Part shown: positions 1-12,592 of the stretch, piece by piece
Layout of the letters: the number at the start of each line of letters is the position of its first letter
Position numbering within the stretch: the stretch's first letter is position 1
Assembly: GCA_001579985.1 (NCBI GenBank)
Contig: LRSR01010179.1
Location: forward strand, 1 to 23,989
Direction: 5' to 3'
Origin: Hypsibius dujardini
Lineage: Eukaryota > Tardigrada > Eutardigrada > Parachela > Hypsibiidae
Length of the DNA stretch: 23,989 nt
Notes under the pieces: generated by a model
Databases searched by the model: none
What the model was told of the DNA's origin: nothing
What the model saw: the letters and a program-made list of their open reading frames with translations, nothing else
Position numbers and translations under genes: made by a program

Positions 1-106
1 TTGGTAGTGGTCCGATAAACTAATTAATTAAGAAGTGCGCGAGTGTGTCTTAGATTTCGGGGAAAGGACCCGGAAGGATATAGTTGGAGGAGCAGCAATT
101 GTTAGG

Positions 107-2064
<1,958 letters not shown>

Positions 2065-2156
2065 TTTCATGAGAGGTTTTGTGATTGCTTGTGTCCCTGC
2101 TTTTAGATGAAGGACCCTCTCCTTGGTCACTTTTCCATTAAATCGGATATAAAAAT

Positions 2157-2394
2157 GTATGAGGTATAGTGTGTGTTTCGGCTCACCCTCCAATTGGTCG
2201 ATCAATCGGCTCACTCAAGGATTTGTCTTTGATGGTAGGTGCTTGATTGTTGGATTTGCTGTACTATATCCTTGTATACTATAGCGCTTGTGGAAATCAA
2301 ACAATCAAGCAGCTGCCATCAAAAAGAAACGCATGAGTGAGCCGATTTATCGACCAATTGAAGGGTCAGCCGAAATACAAACTTTGCCTCCTAC
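2157..2394. repeat. Long imperfect inverted repeat (hairpin/MITE-like) 3' of METTL1
   Basis: The left arm 2157-2250 and the right arm 2301-2394 are reverse complements without gaps at roughly 80 of 94 positions, separated by about 50 nt. The best block is GAGTGAGCCGAT paired with ATCGGCTCACTC, followed by ATCGACCAATTG. It begins about 90 bp after the METTL1 stop, so it could lie in the 3'UTR and fold as double-stranded RNA. It has no coding content. It may be a small foldback transposon remnant; target-site duplications are not clear. Confidence 0.85.
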
Positions 2395-3002
2395 TGATGA
2401 ATCCATTGGAGCTAATTTCGTTCCTTTTTGTGGGTATGCACGCATACTGGTAGTGCTGTTGCTGTTTACATTTGCCTGAACGAACGAACTGCCAATTACG
2501 AAGCCGCAGTATTTGCTTTTTCCAAGCAAATGAATGTAAAATAGCTTAGTGTAGTTTTGCTATCCCCAGTGCGGTGATGCGAAAAATGCTGCTAAGATAA
2601 TAATAATAAATAATAAAATATACGCTTTCGTCCTTTAAAATAAAAACCGATTGAAAACATACATTTTCGGTGTGAATCCTTTATTATGCATTTCTTCGAT
2701 CGATTCACGCTCATTTCTGTTACAGCTGGTGTGGGTAAACCTCGATGCGTTTCGTGGGGTCGGTGTGGTGACTGGAACGCTGAAAATGATTAACACGATC
2801 AAAGGCCGCGGAACTCCGTGCCCGAATCAGTGTTCCACAGGAGAATAGTGAGGCTATCGGCGAAAGGTTCTTGACCAAAAAGGGAGGCAACCTGACCTTT
2901 GGAGCGAAGAACTAGGACTGGCGCGTACATGCCGTTCCTTGATGATTCTCATCTTCTACATACTCAATTACCTGCACTTGAGCGCAAGCTAGCTAAGTTG
3001 TA
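2395..3002. other. Intergenic, no confident gene
   Basis: AT-rich DNA with an AATAAA-type stretch near 2610-2625 that could end METTL1 transcripts. A short open stretch on the plus strand (about 2720-2848, ending CPNQCSTGE) looks somewhat protein-like, but it has no recognisable domain, start context or partner exon, so I do not call it. Confidence 0.5.
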
Positions 3003-3800
3003 GCAAGTTTGATGCTCGTGTAACAGCGACAGCACCACCGTATGTAGTTATTCTGTACCCGAGTAAATGTGTACATTCTCCGAAGGGGATCCGGGCAGTG
3101 CTCAGGGGCTGTACTAAGTCTGGCCCAACCATAGACTCTTCCCAACGGGATGGTTGCTCCGAACTGGGTCCGCGGAGTCGATTGTTTTTGTCATTGCTTG
3201 CCGAGCCAATAATCCAAATGGTGAGAGACCATTTCCGCTAATCCTTTTATCGAGTGTCGCCGTGGGCCTGCTTTTAGAAAAATCCGCCCGTCATGGGCTG
3301 ACTGGTTTACCGATGATCGCGCTTCGAGCTTCGCTGAACGACATTGTGCTTTCCGATGGATAAATATGGAGAGCAAAACTGCAACAGAACGTTTACAGAA
3401 CCTACCGCCACCATGCTGAAGTAATGATATTTAAAATCGGTAAGGTAAGTCACGTCTGGGAAGCCAGATCATGAACGGTAAATCCAGCAATCATTCGGGG
3501 CAATCTCATGGTCCGCTATTTCGGCCCATGTGTTTACGCTGCCTGATTGGGACGGGTAAATTTAGGCATCAGTTAGACGATAGCAGCCTTGGAGGAAGGA
3601 AGCCAACGATAGTAGAGCACCGACGAACAGCAGAGTACGGTATTGGAGGAGGTTGTGAGACAATATACGTTGGTACTCCTGTAACGTCAGAAGGTTCGTT
3701 GTGTCGCCAATCCAACGTTGGCTACTGAAGGATGAGATAACGCCAATGGCTCCGGTCAGTGTGATGAAAAACATTGTATATATCGTAAGGTTGAAATGAT
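3003..3800 (-). pseudogene. Copy A: decayed paralogue of the four-pass membrane gene (exon 2 and tail)
   Basis: On the minus strand the exon-2 acceptor is kept (AG at 3801-3802, exon from 3800). It reads HFNLTIYTMFFITLTG, then LQEYQRILSHNLLQYR and a third membrane segment ending FLQGCY, all alignable with copy B. The frame then hits TAA (where copy B has a Gln codon) and later TGA in the loop (CWIYRS-stop-SGF against the YWIYNPWSGY of copy B). It shifts frame inside the fourth membrane segment (FKYHYFSMVAVG, then SIFIHRKAQ in another frame). The tail DNA still aligns with copy B down to about 3003, but the PPxY codons are gone. No exon 1 was found upstream. Two stops plus a frameshift make it a pseudogene, and it is clearly older than the B/C split. 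Confidence 0.85.
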
Positions 3801-4157
3801 CTGCAAGCGAAAGTGGATATGAAGATGTATATGTAGTTGTTTAATCAAAGTAAGCATTAGTGTGCTATCCAACACATGCTATAGGAGGGGGGAAGGAGGA
3901 GAACACCCTATTTCACAATTTGAAAAACGGCACTATAGCGAATTTCCATTATATTAATTCCGCCAACTGCATTTGCTTTCCAAAAAAAACTACAGATTTT
4001 GATGCCTTCAACGTCCACTGAAGCAAGAGTCCAGCAGAACTCAAGATTCATTTTTTTGGAAAACGCGAATCCGCCCCGCAATTATCACTTCCTTTTGAGA
4101 ATTTCTCAGTTGATCAGGCAAATTATATTTTTAGTTGCCGTTGTCGTTATGGTGCGC

Positions 4158-4460
4158 AGACGTTGTGTCCCTAGACATTGTGTTCTCAAAATTGTATCCG
4201 TTGGATGTTGTGCCCGCACGACATTGTGTCCTGTCCGTCAGACATTGTGTCCTTCTGACAATGTGTCTTTCGGACACAGAATACCTGGGGCGGTCTCTCC
4301 ACCTGAACAGAATGTCTGGGAACAGTTTCTCCATCTGGCCCTAATGTCTGCGAGGATAGAATGTCTACGGCCACAATGTCTGGAGACATAGAGTCGGGCG
4401 GGACACATAAAATGGACAGAATGTCGGGAGAACAGCATGTCGGGGGACACATCGTCGGTG
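4158..4460. mobile_element. Foldback array of short GACATTGTGTCC units
   Basis: The left half (4158-4268) holds about seven variants of GACATTGTGTCC, for example at 4158, 4173, 4203, 4219, 4240 and 4257. The right half (about 4305-4460) holds reverse-complement variants such as ACAGAATGTCTGG, CCACAATGTCTGG, GGACAGAATGTCGGG and GACACATCGTCGG. The axis is near 4270-4300. Repeated units in opposite orientation on two arms are the hallmark of foldback-type elements. There are no coding motifs; the several short open frames here come from the repeat. It lies in the stretch where copy A's missing exon 1 would be expected. Confidence 0.75.
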
Positions 4461-5617
4461 TGCCGCTGATATGGAGCAAAATCTCATACAGTTGGGAGTC
4501 CCCTGTTGATCTTCCCCAAAGGCCAAATCCAACTAGTCCCGCTCAATTGTCGACGAGAAAAACCAAATAAAAAGATCCAAAAAAGCACTTTTAATTAATT
4601 TTGAATTAGAAAATGGGTGGGAAAACTTAAAAATATGGCTTCCTAATAGATAAAAGCTGGGAGGCATTGGTTGTGTACAGAAATCCGGCCGTGAGACGTT
4701 TGGAAATAGCTCGGCAAGCGATTTGAAAAACATCGCGTACGCGATCTCATTTGACATCTCACGCGCGATCGCCCGAACCTGTTTATGGTCCGTGGGATTC
4801 GCAAGCCTGGAGGAGCTGTTTATACTCGCACGATTGTACGCTGGACGAAGGTTTTTCCTCTCATGAGAGCATTTCTTCCAGACTATAAAGGGGCCTTGGC
4901 ACTGTGCTGGTGTTGCTAATGGCTCGTTTTCGGCTAAGAAACGGGTAGGCTAAGAATAGCCAGACTCCTTGTACAGATAATATATCTCTGCATTTGTACT
5001 TGATGACAGTAATAAGGTATGCTTTCATTGTGTTTGTCCACCTCTATCCACTATTCTTTCCTGTCGATCACATTTAATACAGTTATTTACTTTCGTCCAT
5101 CCAAAGGTATTTGCCTGGGTCGTGACAAAAACATAATAACATTTCTTGGTTCTTATGGATTTGATTTAAATACGCAAAAAAGACGCTAACAAAATAACAT
5201 AAAATCCTCTTAGATTTGAGCGACCTCTTAATCCAATCTGGAAGCTTTCGAGTCACAGGCTCGGAAACCGTTACCATGTGCCCATTCCCGGAACGTGAGC
5301 CAAAGCAACAACAACGAGTTAATACACAATGATTGCTCTTAGCCATCTGTCAATAGTCCCAATTGAAGCGAAAGTTCGCAATCGCCTTTTCAGTGACGAT
5401 CACCGTCGATGCAGTCAGTGCGAAGCTCCGTCAAAAAAATTCAGCCGAGTTGCCCTTTTCATGGTAGTCAGGTCGTCTACCGTATATCATCAGGCACCAA
5501 ATATGTTTGCGGGTGAAGAAGCTGCTATTTGTGGTGGCAGGCGGATCAACCGCTGCAGTACCATGCTAAACCAATACCATTATTGCAACCCATGATAAGA
5601 CGTAGAAGTCCGGAAGG
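4461..5617. other. Intergenic / copy B 3' flank
   Basis: There is no gene I can support. A tail-to-tail poly(A)-type signal for copy B may be ATTAAA on the minus strand (5073-5078), about 540 nt past its stop, which is weak. The open frames at 5083-5346 (minus) and 5329-5595 (plus) show no domain, signal or splice support. Confidence 0.4.
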
Positions 5618-7058
5618 TTACGTTGGTGGAAACTTCTTCTCAAGACCCAATTCGGAATACCCTCTGGTCGCGGTCAGTGGAAGAGCCGTCGAGTCTACGA
5701 CCGCGGAATAGCATGGTGGCAAATCCGGCGCTCGTGCAGCAGCTGCAGCATCGCCGTTTGCGGCTATTCTGTGTCCTGAATAAACGTGCGTATTCTCGGA
5801 AGGGGATCCGAACAGTACTAGGGGGCTGTATTCGCTCTGGTTCAACCCTCGACCATTCCCATCGGCATGGTTCCTCGAATTAAGGTCCGCGGTCTCCATT
5901 GTTGTCGTTGCTCGATGTCCCGAGAACTCCGATGATGAGGAACCATTTCCGCGGGTCCCTTCATTGAGTCCGGTCATGATCCTGCTTGTAGGGCAGTCCG
6001 TCCCACCGTCGGCTAACTGGTCTCCCAATGTTTGCGCATCGAGCTCCGCCAAACGACGTTTCGCAATTCGATGGATGAAAATAGCCGAAAACAAGAGCAC
6101 CTGGACGAACACTGCGCCTACCACCACCATGCTGATGTAATGATATTTCACATCGATAGGGAAAAAAACATCATCGTAGCCTGACCAGGGATTGTAAATC
6201 CAGTAATTGCGCGGGTGGCTCTCGTGATAAATTATTTCGGATAAGGGTTCGACATTGTCTGCTTGTTGCTGGTGAATTTGTGAATCAATCAGAAAGTAGC
6301 AGCCTTGGACGAAGAAAGCAAAGGATAGTGCAGTGCCGACGAGAAGCAGGCTGCGGTAGTGAAGGAGGTTGTTCGACGATTTACGTTGGTACTCTTGTAG
6401 GGAAAGCCGGCTCAGTGCGCCGCCTAATCGGCGCTGGGTACAGCAAGCTGCAAGGACGCCGGAGGTTCCACTAAGGATCATGAAGAAGATCGAGTATATT
6501 GATAAGTTGAAGAAATCTGAAAATCAAAGAGAAAATCAAGGTAAACTTGCCATAGATGAAGAACACAAACTGAAATCTGCAGGCTATCCAGCAAAGACCT
6601 ATATATGGGGGGCCACCCACCAAATAACTTTTTGGATTTTTTTATTTGAGTCTATAATTTTATTGAATCCGTGGATCAGCAAAATTCAGGCTTTTTTGTT
6701 TCCCCATCGTGATTGCATTCCTTAATGGTAGGCTTCATTTGAGAACTGAAATGTTGATCCTTAAAAAAAAACAGTTCCCAAAGTGTGGTCCTGAATGGCC
6801 AGATTACGAGAAACATTTCTTCTTTAAGTAAATTTTTACGTGCAAAAGTGTCAGACCTACAAGATCAAACAGCTGTGGTGTATGGAGTGAATGCCTCAGC
6901 CTACCTGTATGTTTGACTATCATATAGCTGTATTCAAAGGTCGCCAAGCCAGCTATAGCTTGCAGTAGCCCAGGAATCAACAGAACTGGAAGTTTACGAA
7001 TGCGCCTGCGTAGCTTTTGGAGGCAACCGTCGTGAGGGGAGTGCTCTTCGGAAGGCAT
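5618..7058 (-). CDS. Copy B: four-transmembrane CD20-like/ENTREP(FAM189)-like protein with PPxY tail
   Basis: Two exons, 6905-7058 and 5618-6516, joined by a GT-AG intron of 388 nt; 350 aa. Membrane segments lie at about 25-47 (LLIPGLLQAIAGLATFEYSY), 53-76 (FFNLSIYSIFFMILSGTSG), 103-128 (RSLLLVGTALSFAFFVQGCY) and 176-200 (YHYISMVVVGAVFVQVLLFS), with a 45-residue loop containing NYWIYNPWSGYDD between 3 and 4. The roughly 150-residue tail is Ser/Thr/Asn-rich and carries PPCY at 318-321, a PPxY motif of the sort bound by WW domains of NEDD4-family ubiquitin ligases. The CD20-like four-pass layout plus a PPxY tail resembles ENTREP/FAM189 proteins. That family assignment is inference; that it is a real gene is well supported by its duplicate, by splice sites and by frame conservation. 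The start is the first ATG of exon 1, just below a TATA-like box. Confidence 0.85.
5708..5719 (-). other. PPxY-encoding site in the tail of copy B
   Basis: The codons for Pro-Pro-Cys-Tyr (residues 318-321) lie here. PPxY is the known ligand of class I WW domains. The same position in remnant copy D still encodes Pro-Pro-Gln-Tyr (14360-14371), while copy A has lost it and copy C lacks the region. Function is inferred from the motif only. Confidence 0.7.
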
Positions 7059-8197
7059 GCTCGTGCAGTTGTTGGCTCAACTCAACGGGAGCGCTATTTA
7101 AAGTGAGAATGGGGGACTTCTGAAGACTAGGAGTTGGATGAATGTTTTATCCTCTTCAATATAGTCAATACTTGAAATAACAAAAACTGAGAAATAATGA
7201 AGAACATGAAAACTGTTGGATGGAAAGTAAAAAAACGTAGTACTTGAGAGAGACCAGAAGACAACGGTTACGAAGTTACAGTGCAACGTGTTGTGCTAAT
7301 GATGCATGGAAGCCTGGGGGATAGCACGCGACTCGGGTGTGCACAGCTCTTGAATCGATTTTTTGAGTTATCTGCGGAGTGCGCATTTGGGGGGGGGGGA
7401 GAGTACGTCTGGGTGAACCATCGACAACGCTTCAATTTCACACACAACAGCACGTCAATAGGGCAACACCGTTCTTCTGAATGAGTCATAACATCATTCG
7501 GAACACTGACTGGGGCAACCGCACACAAATGGCTTTAATACAGAAGTATAGCGGTTAATCGAGTTCAGCCATTTAACTCGGGCAGTGTGTACAACCATGC
7601 ACTGGACGAGCTAGATGGTTTAAATCGGCTAAGCGTCATAATATGACCACTTTTGTGCCCAGGGAGCCAGGCGAAAGTAACGAGACAGACTGCGATGAGA
7701 ATTTGTAACACAACCGCTTGTTTTACTCGGCATCCCGTACTCTCCAGTCCCCACTCGGTCTGGCATACGTTCATACAGAAACATTACCCCAGGCAGACTC
7801 ACTGAAGATAGGCGGAGCTATAGCCAACTCGTTACCGGCACCGAAGAAAGTGTAAGCATTGCGAAGACTGACGGTAAGCGACTCAATGCAGTCCTCACTT
7901 GGTAAGAACATCAATCAACCAATCAACCGTACCCAAATCAGGTATCACTTCCGGACACATCAATCAATCGACCAATGAAAAGGGCCCGAGCTGCTGGGTT
8001 GAATAACCGAAGATGTCAATCAAGGAAGATGGCACATGCGGCATCCGCCTTCCCGCTGGATAACACACTCTACATTTCCAACCACCTAGACGGCCGTTCC
8101 GCGGACCGTCTGTGACGTCGGTTAGTCTATTCTTTTTGTAGGACTCTCTGCCAATGGCGTGCCTGCGACCGTCCATTTTCGGTAGTTTGGCTCTTAC
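6015..8197. repeat. Segmental duplication unit 1 (contains copy B membrane region, intron and 5' flank)
   Basis: It aligns with 11258-13480. Shared landmarks are the coding exon 2 up to AELDA, intron ends, exon 1, the TATA-like box, a poly-G run (about 7390 against about 12925), CAATCAACCAATCAACCG (about 7913 against 13194), GGCACATGCGGCATCCGCC, CACCTAGACGGCCGTTC and finally CCATTTTCGGTAGTTTGGCT (8173 against about 13456). The copies differ by indels: the intron is 388 against 680 nt, and unit 1 has roughly 200 extra bases around 7570-7890. The homology ends abruptly at both sides. Confidence 0.88.
7094..7103 (-). promoter_or_regulatory. TATA-like box of copy B
   Basis: On the minus strand CTTTAAATAG sits 36-45 nt above the ATG, so any transcript using it would have a very short 5'UTR. 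It is conserved in copy C. Position and conservation between duplicates are the only support. Confidence 0.45.
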
Positions 8198-8704
8198 TAG
8201 GGAAGTGGCGAAGGTTTCCCCTCGCTCTTAGAGAGGGGTTTTTTTGCTGATACTTGTTAATATATCATTATTTTTCATAGGGGTCTCGTCGGTGCAAATA
8301 CATTTGCAGGTTCAGAAAAAAACGAGGAAGAAAAAAGAACCTCTGCCAGTTTGTGCTATATGCCGGCGTTTGATTGATTGATTGTTTGACAACGTTATCC
8401 AAATTTTATTTTTTTTAAGTGCTTTTCAGTATGTTACTGAACGTGAACTTGTTTTTAAAATTTACCAGAAACCTCCAACATAATAAAAAAGTGAGTATTG
8501 TTTTGTCTAACCGGAACACCTTAAAAAAATATAAAAGGAAACAGCGTAGTGGCCCCCAGCACATTGTACGATAATGCCAAGTTTTAAAACCAGCGTTACC
8601 GAATGATTGGTTCTCGAAATTATATTTTTTCAAGTAATTTTCAATATTTTATTGAGCGTGAGCATATTCCTACTTCCCCAGTAAGAGCCAAACTACCGAA
8701 AATG
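8173..8704. mobile_element. MITE-like element with about 33-bp inverted ends
   Basis: The left end 8173-8207 and the right end 8669-8704 are inverted copies; TAAGAGCCAAACTACCGAAA is exact on the right and appears inverted on the left at 8176-8195. Inside lie two direct repeats of about 52 bp, 8401-8452 and 8616-8667, sharing ACTGAACGTGA / ATTGAGCGTGA cores. There is no transposase reading frame, so if mobile it was non-autonomous. The left end is shared with the end of the neighbouring segmental duplication. Confidence 0.65.
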
Positions 8705-11182
8705 ATGGACGACGATGGTTAAATGGAATACCCGCAGAGCTGGCCTATTGTCAGCAAACATAGTCGTGCTTTTCCATAGTATTACGGATTGTCTGTAAGT
8801 CCAGAAACTTTCTGACCGCTCTTGTCGTGGACTGCCTGCCTGACGGACGGACTGCTCGGAGGTATTTTGGCACCGGAAGTTAATGGGGTTGCCCTACTAT
8901 GCGAACTTTGCCATAAGAGCGTCAGAAAGCCTGCCTGTTAATCGTTCGGGCAAATCTATACATTTTCAGATTTCCGTTAACCTAGTGGAGTGATTGCCAC
9001 GAAGGCAGGTTTCTCGGATGGCTTGCGGACCTCCAAGAGGACTATCGTGACGTCCGCAAGGCTTGCCAGTTAAATGAAAGGTTGAATTACCACCCCGTCA
9101 TAATTCCGTAAATCTAGAAGGCGACCAGACCGTCCCAAAGCCGTCGTAGAAGATGTTTCTCTCAAACAACTGAGCTTTTGGGACATTGAATCAATCATCT
9201 GAATATCTCGTTCTGTCTCTTTACTAGCTTTCCGAATGTTTATCCTTACTACAAAATGGTTATGCTAAAGCTGAAAAGAAGTCTGCCTGAAGTCCGGGAT
9301 ATTCATCTGCCTTTTGATAGGCATGCTTGCTTCTGAGCGACCCGTTGACAAACTGGATAATTTTTGGTACAACTGGTAGGTTGGCCTACTAGCTGAGAGT
9401 CCGCCTACCCGTCCAACCTTCTCGTTGGTCTTGGATAAGCATGCCGGGTTGCCAGCCTTCGGTAACAGTCCAACAGCCGCACGGATAAGACGCCAGTTTC
9501 CGCATGTTCCTAAGCTTTTGGGATGGTCTGTCATTTTGTGGGATGGCTCGTCAACTGTTCGGTCAGGTCGCAAGCCATGGGGTTGGCCGACTAGCTGGAC
9601 GCCCTGACAGCCCAACAGGGTTTATCAACTTCGAATTATCCATTGACTTTCCGCAATGCCTTTCAAATTTTTAAGCGAGCAGCCGCCTTTCCAACGTTGT
9701 GTACAGCATATAGACCCCCAACTCATTTATGCTGCATGTTTCGCCATTTTTACGTCACTCAGCAAATATTGTAAATTGTAAACTTGTATTGTTATATTTA
9801 TATTACCCAATAATACTTACAAGGGAACGGAATGGTAGCCGGAACGCCACTTTCCCTGAATTTTATTTTTAAAATAGTGGACTACATAGATTTTTGCAAC
9901 AAATTTCATCTGCAAACGAGCTCTGATCTGAGAAATTTCAGAGAAATTTCATTTCAGCACAGATTTGAATAATTTAAACTTTACTCAGTCAAGTTGGGCC
10001 AATTCTAAAGGAGAGATGGTTGTCATACTGACTGCAATTTTCTTGTTGTAGTGCAAAGGCTAGCACATCGTTGATCATCAGTGCGCTAACAGACGAATTT
10101 TCAAAGTGGAAAGTGACTATAAATTATCTGGACGGGCAATTTGTAAGATAATTCATTGGGGTCTCAAACTGCAGTGATCTTTATAAGAAAAAGTTACTTA
10201 AAGTTATGGATGTGCCATGTTTGCAAACCGTCATATTTTTATGTAAAATAAATTTTATCCTCAAACTAAAAACGCTACGTAAAGTAATGTGGTTTCGAAC
10301 TTTTGGTACAACATTTCATTTCTATAGTTATACATAAATACTCGCACAAAGGCGAGTTTCATGATAGAATACATCTAACTGCGCATTATACACCCTTATA
10401 GTTTTATTTGTTTATAAATGTAGTGCATAATTTCCCGGGCTTTTACAATTTCATTTGGCAAAGCACTGCCATATTCAACAAACAAACAAAAAATTATGGG
10501 AGCGAGAACGGCAGTCTGTGATTAAGGTAGTACAGGGACGAACTTAAGAAATAGATACATTGGCATAAGATATAATTATCGGTACTGTATTGGACACAAG
10601 TACAGTTGCACAGTTAAACTCGTACACACGGGATGTAGTCAGGACTAACATGTTAAAAAACTGAGCTTTCGTACATTAATATTCTATGGTAAATAAACTA
10701 ATTGATTTATAGTGATCATCTATAATCGAAATTCGAAATCTCTTGATTATGAAATTCCCTTAAAACCTTTATATTCTCGATACCCAGTAAAGTGCCAATG
10801 TTTAGGTGCGCGTGCAGAATTTTTTCGTTTTATATTGAGCGATCATGGCACAATGTCGCATATCACCCAGGTAAGTTGAGCTTTTTATGACGAAGTATTG
10901 AGTGCGTTACTAATACTAGTAATAGTTGCGTTAATAACCTTCATGTGTTCATATAAGTGCTGACAAAAAAATACAAATTTCCATCATGGGTCCAAGAGCT
11001 TTAGACAATTTGGTTCTAGCAAGTTCAGCAACCTCATATTTACGTCATTCTTCATTTGGACCTGATTACAGTTACGCATTCTCATAGTTACACAATTACA
11101 TACTAACGCTAAACAATTATGAATTCAATACAAAATATAACTGAAATACTTACCAGAAGCCTTAACTATGTAATTTAAGAAG
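8705..11182. other. Long AT-rich intergenic stretch, no gene seen
   Basis: About 2.5 kb with no domain-bearing frame on either strand. A 9-bp stem, CTTGCGGAC (9022-9030) pairing with GTCCGCAAG (9052-9060), stands out. The frames at 9265-9615 are low-complexity and lack any splice or family support. The stretch 9620-11180 is strongly AT-rich and shows neither tRNA nor other RNA gene features that I can recognise by eye. Confidence 0.5.
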
Positions 11183-11238
11183 TATATTAGAATTAGAATG
11201 AGAATGAGAATTAGAGTGAAAATTCGAATGAGAATTAG
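11183..11238. repeat. GAGAAT-type microsatellite at the breakpoint of copy C
   Basis: Degenerate repeats of GAATGAGAATTAG-like units directly abut the end of the homology with copy B (about 11258). The stop codon of copy C (TAA, 11235-11237 on the minus strand) lies inside this repeat. Confidence 0.8.
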
Positions 11239-12592
11239 CCAAATCTTCCACTGCCGAACTGGTCGACCGATGTTCGCGCATCGAGCTCCGCCAAACGACG
11301 TTTCGCGATTCGATGGATGAAAATAGCCGAAAACAAGAGCACCTGGACGAACACTGCGCCTACCACCACCATGCTGATGTAATGATATTTCACATCGATA
11401 GGGAAAAAAACGTCATCGTAGCCTGACCAAGGATTGTAAATCCAGTAATCGCGCGGGTGGCTCTCGTGATAAATTATTTCGGATAAGGGTTCGACATTGT
11501 CTGCTTGTTCCTGGTGAATTTGTGAATCAATCAGAAAGTAACAGCCTTGGACGAAGAAAGCAAAGGATAGTGCAGTGCCGACGAGAAGCAGGCTGCGGTA
11601 GTGAAGGAGGTTGTTCGACGATTTACGTTGGTACTCTTGTAGGGAAAGCCGGCCCAGTGCGCCGCCTAATCGGCGCTGGGTACAGCAAGCTGCAAGGACA
11701 CCGGAGGTTCCGCTAAGGATCATGAAGAAGATCGAGTATATTGATAAGTTGAAGAAATCTGAAAACCGAAGAGAAATTCAAGGTAAACATGCCATAGATG
11801 AAGAAGACAAACTGAAATCTGCAGGGTATCCAGCAAAGACCTATACTGTATATGGGGGGCCACCCCTTTCTTCAATGGCCTACCCTGAAGGGTAGCTTTT
11901 TTATTAAATCCGTGGACTAGCAAAATTCAGGCTTTTTTGTTTCCCCATCGTAATTGCATCCCTTAACGGTAAGCTTTTTTTGAGAATTAAATTTTGATCC
12001 TTTTCAAAAAAACCAATTTCCAAAGTGTGATCCTAAATGGCCAGATTATGGGAAAAAGTACCTTTTTAAATAACTGTTTACGGAGCATTTTTTGGCACTG
12101 CAACAACGGGCGACTCATCAAACAACTAATACTATTTTTCATAACACAGATAACTCAAATACCACATAAAAAAACGTACCCATATCTGAGTTCGTTATGT
12201 GTCAACACTTTTCTCCACTTAAATTCTCTCTGTAGAATATTCTAGGGCAAATAATTAGTAGCAGGGAGTAGTCAAACGACCAATTCAAGCCAGCGAATAT
12301 TCATTAACGTGACGGTGGCTACTTTTCAGATGCATTTGCATGCAGCTTCTTTTAACTCTCAGCAATAGTGTCAGACATGGCTGCTAAAATAAACCCGATC
12401 GAACAGGTGTCGTGTATGGAGTGAATGCCCCAGCCTACCTGTATGTTTGACTATCATGTAGCTGTATTCAAAGGTCGCCAAGCCAGCTATAGCTTGCAGT
12501 AGCCCAGGAATCAACAGAACTGGAAGTTTACGAATGCGCCCGCACAGCTTGTGGAGGCAACCGTCGTGAGGGGAGTGCTCTTCGGGAGGCAT
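11235..12592 (-). CDS. Copy C: tail-less duplicate of the four-pass membrane protein
   Basis: Exons 12439-12592 and 11235-11758 use the same donor, acceptor and phase as copy B; 225 aa. All four membrane segments and the NYW/DYW-IYNPWSGYDD loop are kept with only a handful of substitutions (for example S3P, Q14H, a short RRR to CGR change, N155D). After residue 211 the sequence diverges at once into about 14 new residues ending GSGRFG, so the entire Ser/Thr-rich tail and its PPxY are absent. The intron is 680 nt. The open frame and kept splice sites suggest it may still be expressed. If PPxY links the full-length protein to ubiquitin ligases, this form would lack that link; this is inference. 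Confidence 0.78.

Noticed and set aside
4131-4479. Cluster of overlapping open frames on both strands
   Set aside because: All arise from the short-unit foldback array; the predicted peptides are repeats of the DNA unit with no domain.
5618-5883. Plus-strand frames overlapping copy B
   Set aside because: They are shadows of the minus-strand coding exon, whose frame is preserved in its duplicate and has family motifs.
8211-8252. CCCCTC...GAGGGG plus T run as an RNA polymerase III gene end
   Set aside because: No A/B box promoter or tRNA-like fold precedes it on either strand; it is most likely part of the MITE-like element.
9265-9615. 116-codon minus-strand frame as a gene
   Set aside because: There are no recognisable motifs, no splice sites giving partners, and composition is like the surrounding noncoding DNA; an overlapping open frame exists on the opposite strand.
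11860-11905. CTACCCTGAAGGGTAG stem followed by a T run, terminator-like
   Set aside because: The DNA is animal nuclear sequence and the stem lies in the intron of copy C; bacterial-type termination does not apply and it is absent from copy B's intron.
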